From positions 1-18,423 of the forward strand of contig CADBRK010000008.1 in NCBI GenBank assembly GCA_902797065.1: a stretch of 18,423 nucleotides of DNA. Reading direction: 5' to 3'. Below the pieces are notes generated by a model. It ran no database searches. It saw only the letters and a list, made by a program, of their open reading frames with translations, and was not told the origin of the DNA. The first letter of the stretch is position 1, and every line of letters starts with the position of its first letter. This document shows, in pieces, positions 14,578 through 18,423 of the stretch. The translations under genes were made by a program, and so were the position numbers. This stretch comes from an uncultured Ruminococcus sp. (GTDB lineage: Bacteria; Bacillota; Clostridia; Oscillospirales; Acutalibacteraceae).

Positions 14578-15891
14578 ATGTCCAAAGGGACGTTTAAATC
14601 AATATTGTCGCTGATCGCATTTGCGGGAATATGTGTGCTGGTTCTTACGAGATTAGATCTTATCATCGGAATCGGACATAACATTATTAAAGTCCTTACT
14701 CCGTTTATGGTGGGTTTTGTTCTTGCTTATGTGCTTAATATCCCGTATATGTTCTTTATGAATAAAGCATTTGTTTTTATGGATAAAGAGCCGTCTAAAA
14801 TCAAAAATAAGGGCGACGAATTTGTCGTAAGACTGAGAAAACCCCTTTCACTTATATTCACCTATGTAATACTGTTTGCTGTAATAGTTCTCTTGCTCAG
14901 CATAATTATACCGCAGATCACCAACAGTATACAGGGCGTAGTTGATAACTTTGAGGTCTACTATGTATCTTTCCAGGAATGGGTGTTCAATGTAGCCGCA
15001 AAGTTCGGATTTAAATACGAAGTCATGTCGGAGATGTTCGAGGATCTGAATTCGTTTATTCAGGAACATATCGGTTCGGGTTCATCGGGCGATAATACAG
15101 CTTTGTTTGATATTAACGCTATTATGCAGGGACTCACGAATTATCTGTTCCCTCATATATTCGATTTCACTAAGAATGTATATAATGTATTTTATAATTT
15201 CCTGCTGAGCGTTATCGTATCGATCTATTATCTTGCGAATAAAGAGACGCTGATGAATCAGGTCAAAAAGATGACATACGCACTCGTTCCGCAGAAATTC
15301 CTCGGCAGGGTTTTGCGCACTGTTGATATATGTAACAATAAAGTCGGAAAGTTCCTCTACGGAAAGCTGATAGATTCCACTATCATAGGAGTAATGTGCT
15401 TTATTGTACTGCGTATCGTAGGTATAGAGTATGCTGTTCTGCTCAGCGTTTTTGTCGGGATAACAAATATTATCCCGTTCTTCGGGCCGATAATCGGCGC
15501 AATTCCGGGCGTGATACTTCTGGTCATGATCGACCCGTGGCAGGCGCTTATTTTCGGAATAATTATCATAATCATACAGCAGCTTGACGGCAATGTCATA
15601 GGTCCGAAGATCCTCGGCAACACGCTCGGAATTTCGGGCTTCTGGATAATGTTCAGCGTACTTGTCGGCGGCGGTCTGTTCGGCTTTGTCGGCATGCTGA
15701 TGAGCGTACCTGTATTTGCCGTTATATATCAGATTTGCGGCGAGAAGGTCAACGGCAGACTTGTCAAACTCGGATTTGCAACCGAACAGACGGTTCGTGT
15801 TGAACCGCTGCCGAGAGTAGCGTATGAGGACGGGCATATCGTAGCCGATGATGAAGATGACGACGATGTTTTCTTCGACGAAGATGAATAG
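14578..15891 (+). CDS. AI-2E family transporter (PF01594-type membrane protein)
   Basis: This 437-residue multi-spanning membrane protein belongs to the AI-2 exporter-like family, a broad group whose members include autoinducer-2 exporters and sodium/proton antiporters; the substrate here is unknown. It has two N-terminal membrane segments, a third near residues 88-115, a soluble stretch (about 116-190), and four or five C-terminal segments with the family motifs NIIPFFGPIIGAIPG and IQQLDGNVIGPKILG (about 334-348). The last 20 residues are very acidic (runs of D and E) and probably cytoplasmic. I start at ATG 14578, seven bases after AGGAGG within AAAGGAGGGGG; the GTG at 14560 lies upstream of that site. 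It has its own promoter after polC. Confidence 0.9.
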   Translation: MSKGTFKSILSLIAFAGICVLVLTRLDLIIGIGHNIIKVLTPFMVGFVLAYVLNIPYMFFMNKAFVFMDKEPSKIKNKGDEFVVRLRKPLSLIFTYVILFAVIVLLLSIIIPQITNSIQGVVDNFEVYYVSFQEWVFNVAAKFGFKYEVMSEMFEDLNSFIQEHIGSGSSGDNTALFDINAIMQGLTNYLFPHIFDFTKNVYNVFYNFLLSVIVSIYYLANKETLMNQVKKMTYALVPQKFLGRVLRTVDICNNKVGKFLYGKLIDSTIIGVMCFIVLRIVGIEYAVLLSVFVGITNIIPFFGPIIGAIPGVILLVMIDPWQALIFGIIIIIIQQLDGNVIGPKILGNTLGISGFWIMFSVLVGGGLFGFVGMLMSVPVFAVIYQICGEKVNGRLVKLGFATEQTVRVEPLPRVAYEDGHIVADDEDDDDVFFDEDE

Positions 15892-15903
15892 TATATTGGA
15901 TTG

Positions 15904-15935
15904 AGTGGGTATCTCCGTCTGCGGAGATATTCACT
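15904..15935 (+). other. Strong inverted repeat upstream of the RpiR-family gene
   Basis: AGTGGGTATCTCCG (15904-15917) pairs with CGGAGATATTCACT (15922-15935) over 14 bp, two of them G-U, around a TCTG loop. No T-run follows (TGATGTCATTAAAG), so it is a poor terminator. It sits 12 nt after the AI-2E stop and 25 nt before the regulator's GTG. It could be an operator for the downstream regulator, an attenuator, or an inefficient terminator. No convincing promoter was found in this gap. Confidence 0.6.
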
Positions 15936-15960
15936 TGATGTCATTAAAGGGGGATAAGTT

Positions 15961-16839
15961 GTGCATAATTTACTTGACAGAATAAGCAGCTCCTACAGCG
16001 GTTTATCAAAGGGGCAGAAGCTTATTGCAGATTATATCTCTACACGTTATGAAAAAGCTGCGTACATGACAGCCTCAAAGCTGGGTGAGAATGTAGGCGT
16101 GAGCGAATCTACCGTTGTAAGGTTTGCAACCGAGATAGGCTACGAAGGTTATCCCGAACTGCAGCGGGCTATGCAGGAGATGATAAGAGATAAGCTTACA
16201 TCTGTGCAGAGAATCGACGTTGCCTCCGACAGAATAGATTACGGCAACGTGCTTTCGAGTGTTCTGAATCAGGATATAAAGCTTATCAAAAAGACGATGG
16301 ACGAGAATAACGACGATTCTTTTGTCAATGCGGTCAATGATATTGTCAACGCAAGAACAATCTATATCTTTGCGGTGAAAAGCTCCTTTGCGCTTGCAAG
16401 ATTTCTGGGTTATTATTTCGAGCTTATTTTCGGGAATGTTAAGATCATCGAAACAACGAGCAAAACTCAGATGTACGAACAGCTTTTCCGCATAGATAAG
16501 CAGGACGTCATGATAGGCATAAGCTTCCCGAGATACTCGTCGTCTACAGTCGAGGCGATGACCTTTGCAGCGTCACAGGGTGCGCACGTTATCGCAATTA
16601 CCGACAGCATGACCTCGCCCGTAACGGCAATAGCCGATTGTGTGCTTATCGCCAAGAGCGATATGGCTTCGGTGGTGGATTCTCTTGTTGCGCCGCTGAG
16701 TCTTATAAATGCTCTTATAGTGGCAACTGTGGAGCAGAAAAAGGAAGAGGTAACTCAGACGTTTAAACAGCTTGAGAGTATCTGGGACAGATACGATCTG
16801 TATATAAAGAACGGAGAAAGCAAAAAAGATGACCAGTAA
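15961..16839 (+). CDS. MurR/RpiR-family transcriptional regulator (HTH + SIS)
   Basis: Members of this family sense phosphosugars and control sugar or amino-sugar use. The 292-residue protein has an N-terminal HTH_6 domain (about 1-77; SKGQKLIADYI, MTASKLGENVGVSESTVVRFATEIGYEGY) and a C-terminal SIS sugar-isomerase-fold domain (about 105-250; ARTIYIFAVKSSFALARFLGYYF, GISFPRYSSSTVEAMTFAASQGAHVIAITD). The start is GTG, with AAAGGGGG just upstream. No sugar-metabolism gene is adjacent, so the ligand and targets cannot be inferred from context. It overlaps the next gene by 11 bases, implying co-translation with the flavoprotein. Confidence 0.93.
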   Translation: MHNLLDRISSSYSGLSKGQKLIADYISTRYEKAAYMTASKLGENVGVSESTVVRFATEIGYEGYPELQRAMQEMIRDKLTSVQRIDVASDRIDYGNVLSSVLNQDIKLIKKTMDENNDDSFVNAVNDIVNARTIYIFAVKSSFALARFLGYYFELIFGNVKIIETTSKTQMYEQLFRIDKQDVMIGISFPRYSSSTVEAMTFAASQGAHVIAITDSMTSPVTAIADCVLIAKSDMASVVDSLVAPLSLINALIVATVEQKKEEVTQTFKQLESIWDRYDLYIKNGESKKDDQ

Positions 16840-18070
16840 AAGCATTATTGTCGTGGGTGCGGGCGCGTCGGGCTGCATGGCTGCGATCACGGCGGCAAAG
16901 CGGGGGCTTGTTGTTACGCTTATCGACAGAAATCCCAAGATCGGCAGAAAGCTCCTTATCACAGGAAAGGGAAGGTGCAACGTCACCAATAACTGTGATA
17001 CTGATACGCTCATGGCGTCGGTGCCGACAAACAGCCGCTTTTTGTACAGCGCGTTCGCTGCATTTTCTCCGCAGGACACCATGGCGTTTTTTGAACAGTG
17101 CGGCGTACCTCTGAAAACAGAAAGAGGGAACAGGGTTTTCCCGGTTTCGGATAAGTCTATGGATATAATCGACGCTCTGTTCCGACAGATACTGAAATAC
17201 AACATAAAATTGGTCAACGACAGCGTGACCGATCTGATTATCGAAAACAACACCGTAACAGGAGTTGTGACGGAGAACGGGAAATATACATCGGACGCCG
17301 TGATAATATGCTGCGGCGGCTGCTCTTATCCGCAGACAGGCTCGGACGGTTACGGCTATACTCTTGCTTCGCAGGCAGGGCATACGATCACTCAGCCCGT
17401 ACCGTCGCTGATACCCGTTGAGGTAAACGAGAAATGGTGCGCCGAGCTTCAGGGGCTGTCGCTGAAAAATGTATCGCTGAAAGTGTATAACAATAAGAAT
17501 AAAGAAATTTATTCCGATTTCGGTGAGATGCTGTTTACGCATTTCGGATTATCCGGTCCGATGGTACTGAGCGCAAGCTCCCACATGGATCTGAAAAAAA
17601 GCCCGGAGTACAGCTTTGTGATAGATTTAAAACCTGCTTTGAGCGACGAACAGCTTGACCGCAGGATTATCGGGGATTTTGAGAAGTACCGGAATAAAGA
17701 CCTGATAAATTCACTGGGTGATCTGCTGCCTAAGAAGATGATCCCCGTATCGGTGATGCTCTCGGGAATTGATCCTCATAAGAAATGCAATGAGATAACA
17801 AAAACCGAGCGGCTCTCGCTGCTTGGAACGATAAAAAAACTAACGCTTACATTTAAAGCCTTTCGCCCTATTGCAGAGGCGATAGTTACGTCGGGCGGAA
17901 TAAAGGTCAAAGAGATAGACCCCAAGACGATGCAGTCAAAGCTGTGCAAAGGATCGTATTTTGCAGGAGAAGTAATAGACGTGGACGCTTATACGGGCGG
18001 CTTTAATTTACAGATAGCGTTTTCGACGGGCTTTCTTGCGGGAAAGTCTATTCTGAATGAAGAGGTGTGA
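16829..18070 (+). CDS. HI0933/YhiN-family NAD(P)/FAD-dependent oxidoreductase
   Basis: This 413-residue flavoprotein belongs to the HI0933-like family, sometimes annotated as aminoacetone oxidase family or BaiN-like; its physiological substrate is not established from sequence. The N-terminal FAD-binding Rossmann motif is VVGAGASG (8-15), followed by the acidic IDRNPKIGRK turn and the family signature LLITGKGRCNVTNNC (42-56). Later motifs are CCGGCSYPQTGSDGYG, LFTHFGLSGPMVLSAS and the C-terminal TSGGIKVKEIDP plus CKGSYFAGEVIDVDAYTGGFNLQ, which complete the FAD site. The length is typical. The ATG lies inside the end of the RpiR-family gene, with a GGAGAAAG ribosome site, and the stop is 6 bp before cmk, an arrangement common in Clostridia. 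The three genes are probably one operon. Confidence 0.93.
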   Translation: MTSKSIIVVGAGASGCMAAITAAKRGLVVTLIDRNPKIGRKLLITGKGRCNVTNNCDTDTLMASVPTNSRFLYSAFAAFSPQDTMAFFEQCGVPLKTERGNRVFPVSDKSMDIIDALFRQILKYNIKLVNDSVTDLIIENNTVTGVVTENGKYTSDAVIICCGGCSYPQTGSDGYGYTLASQAGHTITQPVPSLIPVEVNEKWCAELQGLSLKNVSLKVYNNKNKEIYSDFGEMLFTHFGLSGPMVLSASSHMDLKKSPEYSFVIDLKPALSDEQLDRRIIGDFEKYRNKDLINSLGDLLPKKMIPVSVMLSGIDPHKKCNEITKTERLSLLGTIKKLTLTFKAFRPIAEAIVTSGGIKVKEIDPKTMQSKLCKGSYFAGEVIDVDAYTGGFNLQIAFSTGFLAGKSILNEEV

Positions 18071-18076
18071 TTTATA

Positions 18077-18423
18077 ATGAATGTTGCAATAGACGGTCCT
18101 TCCGGCGCAGGGAAAAGCTCCATCTGTACCGAAGCGGCAAAGAGGCTGGGGTTTGTTCATGTGGACACGGGTGCTTTGTACCGCGCGATAGCTTTTTCAG
18201 CAATTAAGAACGGAATAGATATTAATAACAAAAATTCGCTTGAAAATATGCTTCATACAACGGCGATAGAGATAGTGTACGATAACGGTGTACAGTGCGT
18301 TTTGCTTAACGGAGAGAATATCAGCGATAAGATACGCACGGAGGAGGTGTCTCTCAAAGCTTCCGATGTTTCAAAGATTCCTATGGTACGCGATTTCCTG
18401 CTCGGACTCCAGAGAGAGCTTGC
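18077..18423 (+). CDS. cmk: Cytidylate kinase (5' part, cut by window end)
   Basis: Cmk phosphorylates CMP and dCMP to their diphosphates. The first 115 codons are present (family about 220). The N-terminus has the nucleotide-binding P-loop IDGPSGAGKSS (from residue 5) and the DTGALYRAIA motif, both diagnostic, followed by LLNGENISDKIRTEEVSLKAS, the CMP-binding region. The ATG at 18077 has AGAGGTG nine bases upstream, overlapping the end of the flavoprotein gene; an upstream in-frame GTG is followed directly by a stop. In many Clostridia the flavoprotein-cmk pair is followed by plsC, ispH and an rpsA-like gene; that part is outside this window. Confidence 0.97.
   Translation, partial: MNVAIDGPSGAGKSSICTEAAKRLGFVHVDTGALYRAIAFSAIKNGIDINNKNSLENMLHTTAIEIVYDNGVQCVLLNGENISDKIRTEEVSLKASDVSKIPMVRDFLLGLQREL

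Noticed and set aside
1..18423. Genome-wide reassignment of TAG to a sense codon
   Set aside because: dxr, rseP and the AI-2E gene end at TAG at positions matching normal family ends, and no other gene has an internal TAG. The pyrH TAG is a single event.

Overview
The window looks like chromosomal core DNA from an endospore-forming Gram-positive (Bacillota) bacterium of class Clostridia. The evidence is Spo0A and SpoIVB, a Gram-positive PolC replicase, strong AGGAGG ribosome binding sites, MEP-pathway isoprenoid genes and ordinary sigma-A-type promoters. The gene content and sequence style resemble Oscillospiraceae/Ruminococcus-like gut organisms, but that family placement is an inference. 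I see no mobile element, phage gene, CRISPR array, rRNA or tRNA. All gene-free stretches are under 300 bp; the largest (2377-2661 and 3817-4016) hold promoters, a terminator and small inverted repeats.

Layout. (1) 1-179: the 3' end of topA, facing a convergent spo0A/spoIVB pair on the minus strand (256-2376); a bidirectional terminator lies between topA and spo0A. (2) 2662-3816: a stand-alone serine hydrolase lipoprotein with its own promoter and terminator. (3) 4017-14493: the classic Firmicutes cluster pyrH-frr-uppS-cdsA-dxr-rseP-ispG-polC, all on the plus strand and closely spaced. It joins UMP phosphorylation, ribosome recycling, undecaprenyl diphosphate and CDP-diacylglycerol synthesis, two MEP-pathway steps, intramembrane proteolysis and the replicative polymerase. 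The usual upstream partners rpsB-tsf are absent; pyrH has its own promoter. (4) 14578-15891: an AI-2E-family membrane protein with its own promoter. (5) 15961-18423: an RpiR-family regulator overlapping an HI0933-type flavoprotein, then cmk, which runs off the window.

Two observations stand out. First, pyrH, normally essential, carries an in-frame TAG (4461-4463) where the family has a conserved Glu; the reading frame and conservation continue unbroken after it. Second, PolC lacks the whole DEDD 3'-5' proofreading exonuclease domain normally inserted in its PHP domain; a linker of about 35 residues sits there instead. Lesser points are an insertion of roughly 80-95 residues in the RseP PDZ region, two strong intergenic hairpins without U-tracts (dxr-rseP and upstream of the RpiR gene), and a palindrome filling much of the spo0A promoter spacer.
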